Origin: Euzebya pacifica
GTDB taxonomy: Bacteria > Actinomycetota > Nitriliruptoria > Euzebyales > Euzebyaceae
Direction of reading: 5' to 3'
Length of the DNA: 64,000 nucleotides
NCBI RefSeq assembly: GCF_003344865.1
Contig: NZ_CP031165.1
Span: 124,001-188,000, forward strand
The first letter of the stretch is position 1. Every line of letters begins with the position of its first letter. Under the pieces are notes generated by a model, which was not told the DNA's origin, did not search any database, and was given only the letters and a program-made list of their open reading frames with translations. Both the position numbers and the translations under genes were made by a program. Below are positions 42,936-52,331 of the stretch, piece by piece.

Positions 42936-44564
42936 TCAGTGCTCCGGATCGGCAGGCACAGCGGCAGTCTGAGCCGACGCGACGTAGGCGCGGTGGGCAC
43001 CGCGGCCGCCCCGCTTCACCTCGTACAGGGCGATGTCGGCCTTCATCAGGAGGTCGGTCACGTCGAGCGGGCCCACGCAGGTGGCGATGCCGACGCTGAT
43101 CGACAGCGACACCGGATCGGCGTCGGTCGGGATCCGCTGGCGCCGGACGTCGTCGATCAGCCGCTGTGCGGCGAGGCCGGCCTGCGCGCCCGGGTCGCTC
43201 AGGTCGTGGGCGAGGACGACGAACTCGTCACCGCCGAGGCGAGCGGCGATGGCGTCGCCGGGCAGCGCCGCGGCAGCACGTCGGGCGGCTGCGGCGACCG
43301 CCTGCAGGGCGTCGTCGCCCACCGCATGGCCGTAGCGGTCGTTGATGCCCTTGAAGTGGTCGAGGTCGAACAGCAGCAGGGCGTGGGCATCCCGGTCGGG
43401 CGCCACCGTCGCCGTGGCGTGTTCCTGCAGGCCCCGTCGGTTGGCGATCCCGGTCAGCTGGTCGACCAGGGCAGCCCGGCGCCAGCCGATGACGCGTCCC
43501 CACTGCACCCGACCGATGCGCACGGCGACGACGACCAGCGCAGCGGCCAGCAGCACCCCGCCGACGACGACGGCGGCGCGTCGGTCGCGCAGGGCGACGG
43601 CGTCTGCCCGGGAGGCGTCAGCGCGGTCCTGGAGGGCGGACTGCACGAACGGGTCGACGCGGTCCGACACCGCTCGGGCGGCGTCCCGCAGGTCGGCGAG
43701 GGCGACGGGCGAGGCCTGGACCGTGCGAGTGGGCCAGTCGCGGACCCAGGCGTCGAACGCCAGCAGCGTGGCCACGTCCTCCCCCGTGCTGGTCAGCGCG
43801 ACGAGCCCGGTCCACAGCTCGGGCTGATGGGTCCGCAGGTTGGCGTCCTGGACGAACGGGGAGGGCAGCATCGCGTCGTCGGCGAGCCATCCGCCGTCCC
43901 CGCTGGTGATGTAGGCCTCGGAGGTGTCGAAGTAGCCGTCGGTCCACGTCGCCGCGACGCGGTCGTGCGGGGTCAACCAGGCCACGTCCAGCGCGTCGTT
44001 GACGACCAGGTGGGGCAGGGACGCGTGCACGACGAGGTCGGCCAGCGCCAGCAGCTCGACGTTGCTGGCGAGGGCCGACTCGAGGATCAGCTCGGCGTCG
44101 GTGACGAGGTCCAGGACCTCGTCGGGGTGGGGGTGCTCGTCGGGGGTGGCGGGCAGCTCGGCGATCAGGTCCGCCACGGTGTCGGCGGTGGGGCCGACGA
44201 TCGGATCGTCGAGCACGCTGTCCAGCCATGCCTCGGCCCGGACGACCGCGTCGGCCCGGGCCTCGGCCGCTGCGGCGACGTCCGGCCCCGAGGGGCCCTC
44301 ACTGGACGGTGACGACAGGCCCTCGGCCACGAGCGCGTTGAGCTCCCGGAGGGCCGCCTGGTCGACGCGATGCACCGTCGCGACCAGCTCGGCCCAGCGG
44401 GCGTCCTGCTCGGCGGCGGTGGCGGTGCGGGACTGGCCGGTCGCCCAGACCAACGGTCCGACGGCCAGGACCGCTGCGGCCACGGCAGCGCCGATCACCA
44501 GGGCAGGTCCCCGTCGGCCGGTTGCGGTGCGTTCGGTACGGCCGGGCTGGTCGGGGGTGGTCAT
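42936..44564 (-). CDS. Membrane diguanylate cyclase (GGDEF)
   Basis: The 542-residue product has a signal-anchor helix (LVIGAAVAAAVLAVGPLVWA), a large extracytoplasmic helical sensor region (about residues 50-325), a second helix (AAVVVGGVLLAAALVVVAV) and a C-terminal GGDEF domain with FDLDHFKGINDRYGHAVGDD and ARLGGDEFVV, the full active site. No RxxD inhibitory site precedes GGDEF, so product inhibition may be absent. It makes cyclic di-GMP. The ATG at 44564 has GAAGGG immediately before it. It shares direction and probably a transcript with the degenerate kinase. Confidence 0.85.
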   Translation of the reverse strand: MTTPDQPGRTERTATGRRGPALVIGAAVAAAVLAVGPLVWATGQSRTATAAEQDARWAELVATVHRVDQAALRELNALVAEGLSSPSSEGPSGPDVAAAAEARADAVVRAEAWLDSVLDDPIVGPTADTVADLIAELPATPDEHPHPDEVLDLVTDAELILESALASNVELLALADLVVHASLPHLVVNDALDVAWLTPHDRVAATWTDGYFDTSEAYITSGDGGWLADDAMLPSPFVQDANLRTHQPELWTGLVALTSTGEDVATLLAFDAWVRDWPTRTVQASPVALADLRDAARAVSDRVDPFVQSALQDRADASRADAVALRDRRAAVVVGGVLLAAALVVVAVRIGRVQWGRVIGWRRAALVDQLTGIANRRGLQEHATATVAPDRDAHALLLFDLDHFKGINDRYGHAVGDDALQAVAAAARRAAAALPGDAIAARLGGDEFVVLAHDLSDPGAQAGLAAQRLIDDVRRQRIPTDADPVSLSISVGIATCVGPLDVTDLLMKADIALYEVKRGGRGAHRAYVASAQTAAVPADPEH

Positions 44565-44628
44565 CCCTTCGAGGATCGGCGGCTGCAGCGCCGGCCTGAG
44601 GGCTCGGCGGGACGGTAGCCTCGCCTCA

Positions 44629-45702
44629 GTGGACCTTCCCGTCATGCCGCCCCTCAAGCCGATGCTGGCCAAGCCGTCGAAGACGCTGCCCGACGGCGAG
44701 CTGTCGTTCGAACCCAAGTGGGACGGGTTCCGCTGCATCGTCTTCCGGGACGGTGACGAGGTCGTCATGGGGTCGCGCAACACCAAGTCGCTCAACCGGT
44801 ACTTCCCGGACCTGCTCGAACCGTTCCGGGCCAGCCTGCCCGACCGTTGTGTCGTGGACGGCGAGGTCATCGTCGCCATCGACGGGGTGCTGGACTTCGA
44901 CGCGCTCGGCCAACGCATCCATCCGGCCGAGTCCCGGGTCACGATGCTGGCGGAGCGGACGCCGGCGGACTTCATCGCCTTCGACGTGCTGGCGCTGGGC
45001 GATGCGTCCTTGATGGATGCCCCCTTCACCGAGCGGCGCGTCCGGCTGGAGGCGATCGCCGACGGGTTCGCCCCACCGGTGCACCTCGCCCCGGCAACCC
45101 GCGATCGCACCCTCGCCCTGCAGTGGTTCGAGCGGTTCGAGGGGGCGGGCCTCGACGGCCTGATCCTCAAGCCGGTCAACGACCCCTACGTGCCCGACAA
45201 GCGAACGCAGCTGAAGCTCAAGCACGTCCGTTCCGCCGACTGCGTCGTGGCCGGCTACCGCATCCACAAGTCCGGTGACGGCGTCGGCTCGTTGATCCTC
45301 GGGCTGTTCTCGCCGGAGGGGCAGCTGTGGCACGTGGGCGTCGCCGCGAGCTTCACCGCCAAGAAGCGGGTCGAGCTGCTGGAGGAGGTGGCCGACTTGG
45401 TCCTGGAGGACCGCTCGGCCCACCCGTGGTCGGCCTGGATGGACGCGGAGGCCAACGCCGACGGGTCCATGCCGGGCGCGCCGAACCGGTGGAGCGGCGC
45501 CAACGGCCGTGACCACTCGTGGATCCCGCTGCGTCCCGAGCGGGTGGTGGAGGTCTCCTACAGCTGGGCCACGTCCGGCCGGTTCCGCGGGACGACGAAG
45601 ATGCTGCGCTGGCGGCCCGACCGCGACCCGGAGTCGTGCTCGACCGAGCAGCTGGCCGAACCCGAACCGGTGCCGATCAGCGAGGTCCTGGGGGCGCGTT
45701 AG
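44629..45702 (+). CDS. ligC: ATP-dependent DNA ligase, LigC-like
   Basis: The 357-residue ligase carries the nucleotidyltransferase lysine in SFEPKWDGFRC, followed by DGEVIVAIDG, FIAFDVLALG and LDGLILKPVNDPY, then LKLKHVRSADCVV, and a C-terminal OB-fold part. Mycobacterial LigC enzymes of this size act in non-homologous or short-gap repair. The GTG at 44629 is chosen because the N-terminus then reads VDLPVMPPLKPMLAKP, the LigC start pattern. No Ku or polymerase gene is adjacent. Its TAG stop overlaps the convergent RecQ stop. Confidence 0.9.
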   Translation: MDLPVMPPLKPMLAKPSKTLPDGELSFEPKWDGFRCIVFRDGDEVVMGSRNTKSLNRYFPDLLEPFRASLPDRCVVDGEVIVAIDGVLDFDALGQRIHPAESRVTMLAERTPADFIAFDVLALGDASLMDAPFTERRVRLEAIADGFAPPVHLAPATRDRTLALQWFERFEGAGLDGLILKPVNDPYVPDKRTQLKLKHVRSADCVVAGYRIHKSGDGVGSLILGLFSPEGQLWHVGVAASFTAKKRVELLEEVADLVLEDRSAHPWSAWMDAEANADGSMPGAPNRWSGANGRDHSWIPLRPERVVEVSYSWATSGRFRGTTKMLRWRPDRDPESCSTEQLAEPEPVPISEVLGAR

Positions 45703-47405
45703 TCGGCCGGGCCGACCAGCAGGTCGTTGTCGGCGAGGACCTTCGCGGAGAGGGAACGGTGGCCGACCTCGTCGAAGACCACGGTCAGCCGGTCGCCGTC
45801 GACGCCCTCGACGATCCCCTCGCCGAACGAGCGGTGGCGCACCTCCTGCCCCGTGCGGAACCCGTGCGCCGGATCGGCCTCGGATGGGTGGGCCTCGGCG
45901 TGCCCGGGCCGCTCGCACACGTCGCAGCGGCCGCAGTCGCCGTCGATGTCGGCACCGAAGTAGCTGGCGATGAACCGCCACCTGCAGCTGGAGGTGTCGA
46001 GGTACTGGGCCAGCATCTGGCGGGCCGACCGGGACAGGCTCTGGTCGCGTTCGTGCAGCCCGTGTGCCCGCTCGACGGCGTCCTCCGGGTCGGTCCCGTC
46101 GGTCCACGACAGCTGGCCCTCGTGGTCGACGTGGACCGCGTCGAGCCGTGAGAGGTGTTCGACGACGATCATCAGGTGGGTGCGGGGCAGGCCGAGGTCG
46201 TCCCTGATCGCCTCGACCTCCACGGGCTGGTCGATGGCGGACACCCCGCGGACGACCCGGTCGAACGTCGATCGTTCCACGACGGTCGTGCCGCCCTGGA
46301 AGGCACGTGCGCTGCCGTCGGCCACGGTCCGCACGAGCACGGCGTCGGCCGGCTCGCCGTCGCGGCCGGCACGACCGAGCTCCTGGTAGTAGCTGTCGAG
46401 GGAGTCGGGGGCCTGGTGGTGCACGACGAACCGCACATCGGGCCGGTCGATACCCATCCCGAAGGCGGTGGTGGCGACGACGACCATGTGTTCTCCACTG
46501 GAGAACCGGCGTTCGACGTCCTCGCGCTCGTCCCGGGACAAGCCCGCGTGGTAGGCGACGGCGGGCCGGTCCGGACGGTCGATCCGGGCGGCCATGTCCG
46601 CTGCCCCGGCGCGGGTGGGGACGTAGACGATGCCGGTGCCGTCCAGCCGCTCGGCCTGCTCGACCGCGAGGTCGAACGCGCGGTCGCGCTCGGCGGTGTC
46701 GACGACCTCCAGGCGGATGTTGGGCCGCAGGACCCCGGCGGTGACCACGACCGGGTCCTCCATGCGCAGCTCCTCCGCGATCTCCCGTCGGACCGGCGGC
46801 GACGCGGTGGCGGTCAGGGCCAGCACCGGCGGATCGCCCAGCGCGTGGCGTCGTTCGCCGAGCATCAGGTACTCGGGACGGAAGTCGTGCCCCCAGCTGG
46901 CGATGCAGTGGGCTTCGTCGACGACCATCAGCGCCACGCCGATCTCGGCCAGGCGGGACAGGGTGTCGGGGTTGGCCAGCTGCTCGGGCGCCATGAGCAG
47001 GAACCGGACCTCGCCCGCCTCGGCGGCGTCCAGCAGCTCGCGGTGTTCCTTCGTGGTCAGCGTGGAGTTCAGGGCCCGCGCCCCACCCATGCGGCCGTCG
47101 AGCGCGGCGATCTGGTCGCGTTGCAGGGCCAGCAGCGGCGAGATGACGATGACCGTGCCGGAGGCCAGCGACCCGGCCAGCTGGTAGATCGCGGACTTGC
47201 CCGACCCGGTCGGCATGACGGCCAGGACGTCGCGGCCGGCCACCACGGCGCTGGCGGCCTCGGCCTGACCGGGACGGAGCTCGTCGTGGCCGAGGGCGGC
47301 CCGAGCCACCGCCTCCAGCAGCAGCTCGCGTTCCTCGTCGGCAGGGACGTGGTCGTCGGCGGTCTGATCGGCGGTGCGCTCGTCGGCGGCGTGGTTGTCG
47401 GACAC
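45699..47405 (-). CDS. recQ: RecQ-family DNA helicase with C-terminal Tudor-like tail
   Basis: The 568-residue helicase has motif I (AVMPTGSGKSAIYQL), DEAH box (VVDEAHCIASWGHDFRPEYL), LALTATASPPVRREI and the RecQ motif VI GRAGRDG. The zinc-binding segment is CRWRFIASYFG with CGRCDVC. In place of the HRDC domain there is a short basic tail (EVRHRSFGEGIVEGVDGDRL) like the UvrD/PcrA C-terminal Tudor fold. It unwinds DNA in recombination repair. GTG at 47405 gives an unremarkable acidic N-terminus. The stop TAA (45699-45701) overlaps the ligase stop by two bases. Confidence 0.92.
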   Translation of the reverse strand: MSDNHAADERTADQTADDHVPADEERELLLEAVARAALGHDELRPGQAEAASAVVAGRDVLAVMPTGSGKSAIYQLAGSLASGTVIVISPLLALQRDQIAALDGRMGGARALNSTLTTKEHRELLDAAEAGEVRFLLMAPEQLANPDTLSRLAEIGVALMVVDEAHCIASWGHDFRPEYLMLGERRHALGDPPVLALTATASPPVRREIAEELRMEDPVVVTAGVLRPNIRLEVVDTAERDRAFDLAVEQAERLDGTGIVYVPTRAGAADMAARIDRPDRPAVAYHAGLSRDEREDVERRFSSGEHMVVVATTAFGMGIDRPDVRFVVHHQAPDSLDSYYQELGRAGRDGEPADAVLVRTVADGSARAFQGGTTVVERSTFDRVVRGVSAIDQPVEVEAIRDDLGLPRTHLMIVVEHLSRLDAVHVDHEGQLSWTDGTDPEDAVERAHGLHERDQSLSRSARQMLAQYLDTSSCRWRFIASYFGADIDGDCGRCDVCERPGHAEAHPSEADPAHGFRTGQEVRHRSFGEGIVEGVDGDRLTVVFDEVGHRSLSAKVLADNDLLVGPAD

Positions 47406-47440
47406 GCGGAGGGGATGCCCGCGGGCACCCCTCCTCAACC

Positions 47441-47884
47441 TCAGGGCTTGATGACCATCAGCACGATGGCGACGAACAGCAGGAGGGTGTTGACGGTGGA
47501 CCACATGGCGATCTGCTTGCTCGCGCCCTCGGCGGCGGCGACGTCGCCACCCTCGTAGCCGGCGGCGATCTGCTCGCTCAGCGGCTTGAACTTCACCGGG
47601 CCGAGGACGGCGGACACGATGATGGCGAGGAACCCGAAGGACACCCAGATCGACTCGAACTGGAAGTCGCCGACCACGACGAGGCCGATGCCCGTCAGCA
47701 GGGTGAGGATGGCCACCGGCATGTAGACCTGCGTCCCAAGGTTGACCTCGGACCGGGCCAGCGTGGCCTTGGCCGACATGTCGTTGGTCCCCGCGATCTT
47801 GGCGTTGATCACGCCGTTCATGATCGAGCCGCCGAACCACACGGCGATGGCGGCGATGTGGACGATCAGCAGGACGTTGCGCAC
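47441..47884 (-). CDS. DUF2269-type integral membrane protein
   Basis: The 147-residue product has four predicted helices: VLLIVHIAAIAVWFGGSIMN, MPVAILTLLTGIGLVVVG, WVSFGFLAIIVSAVLG and STVNTLLLFVAIVLMVI. HIAAIAVWFGG is the DUF2269-type start. No function is established. GTG at 47884 has GAGGAG six bases before it. It precedes recQ by 35 bases on the same strand. Confidence 0.75.
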   Translation of the reverse strand: MRNVLLIVHIAAIAVWFGGSIMNGVINAKIAGTNDMSAKATLARSEVNLGTQVYMPVAILTLLTGIGLVVVGDFQFESIWVSFGFLAIIVSAVLGPVKFKPLSEQIAAGYEGGDVAAAEGASKQIAMWSTVNTLLLFVAIVLMVIKP

Positions 47885-48010
47885 GACTGGCTCCTCGGGG
47901 ATGGCGGGATGGGCGTGCGACGGATCATGCCTCGTGATCGCCACATCGACGACCACACCGACCAGCCCCTCGTGCTCGGTTGGCTCGGCTCGCGGGGGCT
48001 GGCGCGTACC

Positions 48011-48062
48011 GGCGCGATCGGGGCCCAACTCGCCCATACGTGGTTCAGGCCCCGATCGCGCC
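48011..48062. terminator. Long perfect inverted repeat after the anti-sigma gene
   Basis: GGCGCGATCGGGGCC (48011-48025) and its exact reverse complement GGCCCCGATCGCGCC (48048-48062) flank a 22-base loop. The 15-bp stem lies in the 221-base gap between the anti-sigma stop and the DUF2269 start, both on minus. It most likely ends the sigma/anti-sigma transcript, but it has no T run and could also be a regulatory hairpin. Confidence 0.6.
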
Positions 48063-48105
48063 GATCGACGCGTCGCCGGCGGTCACCCGGCGCGAGGTCG
48101 GGACG

Positions 48106-49503
48106 TCAGGCGGTGACGGGGCCGCGGAAGAGGGTGGTGCAGCCGTTCGGCGTCGCGACGAGGACGTCGGCTCGGTCCAGCTCGGGGGTGCCGCGGACGA
48201 CCAGGTAGGCAACCGCGTCCTGCCCGTCGTGCACGACCGACTCGACGGCTGCCACGACCGCCGGGGTGTCGCCGGCCAACGCCTCGTCCAGGCAGGCCGC
48301 CGGGTGGGCGCCCGAGGTGAACGACGCCGACTTCTCCACCACCGCACGGTGCTCGGCCGCCCGGTCACGGGCCTCCTCCTCCGGCAGGCCGAGCAGCTGG
48401 TGCGTCTCCTCCCGCCCGCCGAACCACGCGCGGACGTCGTCGTCGGTGGGCAGGTCGGCACGGCTGTCGGCGACCGTCGGGCGGGAGGGGGGCGCGGCCG
48501 GAGCGGCCTCCGGCTGGGGTTGGCCGTCCGCGGGGGCGTCGCCCTCGTCGCCTGCCGCCGGGGGCGGGGCGCCGGGGTCGTCGGGCTGGGCGGTGGTGTC
48601 GCCCTCCTCGGTCGGACCGCCACCGGACCCCGCGGCATCCTCCGTGGGCTGGGGGTCCACACCCTGGGCAGGGGTCGGGGCCGGCGCCGGGGTCGGAGGA
48701 GCGGGGGTCGGGTCCCCGTCCCCGTCGCCGTCCTCGGCAGCCGTCGGGCCGGTGGCCGCCACGGGAGGGGAGGGGGCACCTGCGCCGTCACCGGTGTCCG
48801 CGGGCTCCGGGGCGCCGTTGGTCGAACCGCCGGCTGGTCCCGGCGTGGCAGCCGGCCCCGCGGGTACGTCCTCGGCGACCCCCTCGTCCTGGCTGGGGCC
48901 GGCCTCGGTGGGTTGGGCGCCGTCGTCGACATCACTGTCCTCGTCGTCGCCGCCCGTGGCGGAGGACGGCTCGGGGTCGGTCGAGGCGGGGTCGACGAGC
49001 CCCTCCTCGCCGGGGCCGGACGGTTCGGTGTCGTGGGTCGCGACGTCCGGATCCGGGGGCAGGACGCGGTCGGTGCCATCGCGCAGCGTCCGGACCAGCA
49101 GGCCACCGCTGGCCACGACCAGCAGCAGCACGGCCAGGCCCGACGTCAGCCGTTGCAGGCGACGGCCGGTGCGCGGGGCGCCGGGACGTCCGGCGTCCCG
49201 GCGTCCAGCCGGTCGCTGGGACACCGCTGGCGGTGGGGTGGGTGCCTCGGGCGCGGCAGGCACCGGGGTGGCAGGTGCGGCCAGGCCCAGCGCCGCGGCC
49301 AGGCCGGCGTCCAACGACTCGGCGAAGTCGGCGGGTGGCGGGTCGGCTGCGGCCATCGCGAGCCCGGCGAGGACTCCGGCCAATGCGTCGGCGCGGGCCG
49401 CCACCGCAGGGTCGGATTCCACGGCAGCGCTGACCTCGGCGTCGGCGATCGGGTCGAGGTCGCCGGCCAGCCAGGCCGTCAGCTGTGCGTCGGAGGGCGT
49501 CAT
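48106..49503 (-). CDS. Anti-sigma factor-like single-pass membrane protein
   Basis: The 465-residue product starts with a zinc-free anti-sigma-like cytoplasmic part (MTPSDAQLTAWLAGDLDPIA, about 120 residues), one membrane helix (SGLAVLLLVVASGGLLV), a very long Pro/Gly/Glu/Asp-rich outer stalk, and a C-terminal compact part with two Cys (PAACLDEALAG and PNGCTTLFRG). Its ATG overlaps the sigma-factor stop (ATGA at 49500-49503), the classic arrangement for a sigma and its antagonist. The HxxxCxxC zinc motif of ZAS anti-sigmas is not seen. The role is inferred from position and topology. Confidence 0.8.
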   Translation of the reverse strand: MTPSDAQLTAWLAGDLDPIADAEVSAAVESDPAVAARADALAGVLAGLAMAAADPPPADFAESLDAGLAAALGLAAPATPVPAAPEAPTPPPAVSQRPAGRRDAGRPGAPRTGRRLQRLTSGLAVLLLVVASGGLLVRTLRDGTDRVLPPDPDVATHDTEPSGPGEEGLVDPASTDPEPSSATGGDDEDSDVDDGAQPTEAGPSQDEGVAEDVPAGPAATPGPAGGSTNGAPEPADTGDGAGAPSPPVAATGPTAAEDGDGDGDPTPAPPTPAPAPTPAQGVDPQPTEDAAGSGGGPTEEGDTTAQPDDPGAPPPAAGDEGDAPADGQPQPEAAPAAPPSRPTVADSRADLPTDDDVRAWFGGREETHQLLGLPEEEARDRAAEHRAVVEKSASFTSGAHPAACLDEALAGDTPAVVAAVESVVHDGQDAVAYLVVRGTPELDRADVLVATPNGCTTLFRGPVTA

Positions 49504-50174
49504 GATGGGGAAGGAGGGTCTGGACTTGGATGCACGGGTGGGCCGGAAGGTTCCATCCGATCCACATCCGTGTCGGTGATTCGGTCGGCGGATCGATCGG
49601 CGTCGTCGAGCGCACGGGCGACCTGGGCGAGGCCGCGGTGCACTCGTGACTTGATGGTCCCGACCGCCGCCCCCGTGTGTTCGGCGATCTCGACGTAGGT
49701 GTAGCCGTAGTAGGAGTGCAGCACGACGGCCTGCCGATGGTCCTCGTTGAGCGTCTCCAGCGCACGGGACAGGTCCATGCCCAGCTCCAGCGCCCGGACG
49801 TCGTCGTCGGCGGTGCCGGTCCAGTCGGGGTCGAACGCGACGGTCTTCGGCCGCCGCTCGCGCTTGCGGGTGATGTCGTGGCAGGTGTTGGCGGCGATCC
49901 GGTACAGCCACGTGGTGAACAACGACCGACCCGTGAAGGTACCGGCGCCCCGATGAAGGGCGAGGAACGTCTCCTGCGTGGCGTCCTGGGCGTCGGTCGG
50001 ATCGCGGAAGTACCGCAGGCAGATGGCGTGTACCCGGTCGCGGTGCCGGTGGACCAGCGCGGTGAAGGCCGCGTGATCACCGTGTGCTGCCGCGCGAAGC
50101 AGCACCTCGTCGGTCGGCTCGCCGTTCGAGGTGGTGCCGGCCGTCTCGGCGCGTGCCCCTTCCTCCTGCGTCAC
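49500..50174 (-). CDS. ECF RNA polymerase sigma factor
   Basis: The 224-residue sigma factor has region 2 (FTALVHRHRDRVHAICLRYF, DAQDATQETFLALHRG, TWLYRIAANTCHD) and region 4 (ALETLNEDHRQAVVLHSYYG, YTYVEIAEHTGAAVGTIKSR, VHRGL). It directs RNA polymerase to an envelope-stress-type regulon under control of the overlapping membrane anti-sigma factor. A Pro/Ser-rich tail of about 20 residues follows. The start is GTG at 50174 without a strong ribosome site; the upstream gene is divergent. Confidence 0.92.
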   Translation of the reverse strand: MTQEEGARAETAGTTSNGEPTDEVLLRAAAHGDHAAFTALVHRHRDRVHAICLRYFRDPTDAQDATQETFLALHRGAGTFTGRSLFTTWLYRIAANTCHDITRKRERRPKTVAFDPDWTGTADDDVRALELGMDLSRALETLNEDHRQAVVLHSYYGYTYVEIAEHTGAAVGTIKSRVHRGLAQVARALDDADRSADRITDTDVDRMEPSGPPVHPSPDPPSPS

Positions 50175-50242
50175 TGCTGCGAAAAGCTACGCGACCGACG
50201 GGCAGGCGTTGGATGACCCCCTCGACGGGTATCACCGGTGCC

Positions 50243-51664
50243 ATGCCCACAACCGACCTGCCCGACCACGTTCGCGTCGCCGTCCTCGGTGGTGGATCGG
50301 CCGCCGAACGGCTTGCTGGCCTCCTTGCTGGCGAAGGGGTCGCCGTTGCCGTTGTCGAGCGCCACCTCGTCGGTGGCGAGTGCCCCTACTACGCCTGCAT
50401 CCCCTCCAAGGTCATGCTGCTGACGGCCGCGGCGCGGACGGCCATCGGTCGGGCCCACGACATCGGTGCCGCCGATGCGCCGCTGGACCGGGGAGACGGT
50501 GCCGAGGCCTACCGCATCGCCGCCGGACGACGCGACGACGCGGCCGCCGACCACGACGACGCCGACCACGTCCGATCACTGCGGGACAAGGGCGTGCACG
50601 TGATCCGCGGCGAGGGACGGGTGTGCGAACCGGGACGGCTGGCCGTCGACACCGGCGAGGACAGCCACGAGCTGCGCTACGACGAGCTGGTCCTCGCAAC
50701 CGGGTCCACCGTCGTCGTGCCCGACATCCCCGGCCTGGCCGAGGCCGAGCCGTGGACGTTCGTGGAGGCATGGACGGCCACCGAACGGCCGGCCTCGATG
50801 CTGGTCATCGGCGGCGGTGCCGTCGGTTGCGAGATCGCCCAGGCCCATGCCCGCTTCGGGACGTCGGTCACCCTCGTGGAGGGCGAGGAGCTGATGGGCG
50901 GCGGGGTCGAGCCCGAGACTGCCGAGGACCTGGTGGCGTTGTTGCGGGCAGACGGCGTGGACGTGCGGACCCATGCCGAGGTCAGCGGGGTCGACGCCGC
51001 TGGACAGGGGTGGCGGGCGACGCTCGCGGATGGCGGCACCGTCACCGTCGAGCGGATCGTCGTGGCGACCGGCAAGCGCCCGGTGGTCGACGGCCTCGGC
51101 CTGGAGCACCTCGGGTTGGACCCCGACGACCTCGCGGACGGACACCTGACCATCGACGATGCCTGCCGGGTGGTGGATGCTGACCACCTGTGGGCCATCG
51201 GTGACGTCGCCGGCATCGAGCCCTTCACCCACACCGCCAACTACCAGGGGTGGGTGACCGCCCAGAACCTGCTGGGACGGCCGACGACGGCGGACCACAG
51301 CGGCATCCCCCGAACCGTCTACACCGCACCCGAGCTGGCGGCGGTCGGCATGACCCGTGCCGAGGCGGAGGAGGCGGGGCACGACGTCGTGCATGTCGTG
51401 TTCGACCTCGCCGACACCGCTCGGGGCAGCGTCGACCCGGCGGATGCCGGCCGGCTGGTGCTGGTCGCCGACCGGTCCTCCCGGCTGCTGCTCGGGGCGT
51501 CGTTGCTGGCCCCCGCGGCCGGCGAGTCGATCAGCGAGTTCGCGCTGGCCATCCGGGCCGAGATCGGGGTGGACCTGCTCGCCGAGCTGGTCCACCCGTT
51601 CCCGACGTGGTCGGAGGGGTTCGGCTACGCCCTCCACCGGCTGCGGAAGGCGGTGGGGGCGTGA
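50243..51664 (+). CDS. Pyridine nucleotide-disulfide oxidoreductase (dihydrolipoamide/mercuric-reductase type)
   Basis: The 473-residue flavoenzyme has the FAD start VRVAVLGGGSAAERLAG, redox disulfide GGECPYYACIPSK (C-x4-C), NAD(P) fold MLVIGGGAVGCEIAQAHA, LWAIGDVAGIEPFTH and the dimer-interface base HPFPTWSEGF at the end. The disulfide loop differs from classical lipoamide dehydrogenase (CLNVGC), so lipoyl specificity is doubtful; a mycothiol- or metal-linked reductase is possible. No 2-oxoacid dehydrogenase genes adjoin. ATG at 50243 is the first consistent start. It converges on a peroxiredoxin-like gene, 11 bases away. Confidence 0.88.
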   Translation: MPTTDLPDHVRVAVLGGGSAAERLAGLLAGEGVAVAVVERHLVGGECPYYACIPSKVMLLTAAARTAIGRAHDIGAADAPLDRGDGAEAYRIAAGRRDDAAADHDDADHVRSLRDKGVHVIRGEGRVCEPGRLAVDTGEDSHELRYDELVLATGSTVVVPDIPGLAEAEPWTFVEAWTATERPASMLVIGGGAVGCEIAQAHARFGTSVTLVEGEELMGGGVEPETAEDLVALLRADGVDVRTHAEVSGVDAAGQGWRATLADGGTVTVERIVVATGKRPVVDGLGLEHLGLDPDDLADGHLTIDDACRVVDADHLWAIGDVAGIEPFTHTANYQGWVTAQNLLGRPTTADHSGIPRTVYTAPELAAVGMTRAEAEEAGHDVVHVVFDLADTARGSVDPADAGRLVLVADRSSRLLLGASLLAPAAGESISEFALAIRAEIGVDLLAELVHPFPTWSEGFGYALHRLRKAVGA

Positions 51665-51675
51665 TGGCCGATCCC

Positions 51676-52197
51676 TCAGCTGGCGCGGCCTCGGGAGGGA
51701 TAGTCGTTGTCCTTGATCCAGCCGATGGCCTTCACCAGCTCCTCGGGGTCGGGGCGACCCCACGGCATGGAGGTGACCGCGGCGTAGAACAACGAGCGGT
51801 CCGGCCCGACCAGGAACAGGCCCGGTTCGCTGAACCGTGCGGGTTCGCCGTCCTTGATGGCGGTGGAGATGTAGAGGCCCCATGTGCGGGCGTCGTCCTC
51901 GGTGAGTCCGTAGCCGACTGGCAGGTGCTCGATGCCCCACTCCTCCACCGACTCCGTCGCCCGGGCCTGCGTATCCATGCTGAGGGCGATGGGCTCGACC
52001 CCCAGGTCGGCGAAGTCGCCGGCCATGCGGTCCAGCTTCCGGTTGTAGCTGCGGCAGACCGGGCAGTGCAGGCCGCGGTAGAACACCAGCATGGAGAAGG
52101 CGTCCGGGGTCTGGTCAGCAAGCTTCCAGCTGCCACCGCCGACGAGGTCGACGTTCAGGTCTGGCGCGGGCTGGCCGGGAGTCGGTCGGTCGATCAT
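51676..52197 (-). CDS. Peroxiredoxin-like (AhpC/TSA, redoxin) protein
   Basis: The 173-residue thioredoxin-fold protein has the active-site segment MLVFYRGLHCPVCRSYNRKL, a CxxC where typical peroxiredoxins have PxxxTxxC, so it belongs to the peroxiredoxin-like group. GLFLVGPDRSLFYAAV and MPWGRPDPEELVKAI complete the fold. Likely a cytoplasmic thiol reductase or peroxidase. ATG at 52197 follows GAGG at about 11 bases. It is divergent from the first UbiA gene. Confidence 0.85.
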   Translation of the reverse strand: MIDRPTPGQPAPDLNVDLVGGGSWKLADQTPDAFSMLVFYRGLHCPVCRSYNRKLDRMAGDFADLGVEPIALSMDTQARATESVEEWGIEHLPVGYGLTEDDARTWGLYISTAIKDGEPARFSEPGLFLVGPDRSLFYAAVTSMPWGRPDPEELVKAIGWIKDNDYPSRGRAS

Positions 52198-52331
52198 GGT
52201 GAGGGATCCTCGGGTGTCGATGGGCGTACCGTCGTGATGCCCGTCGGGGACGGTCGGTCACACGTGGCCTGTGTCGCGAAGGCGCGGTGTGTGCGCGGCC
52301 GGCGTGATGGAGGAGCGCGGGCGGTGGGCTC

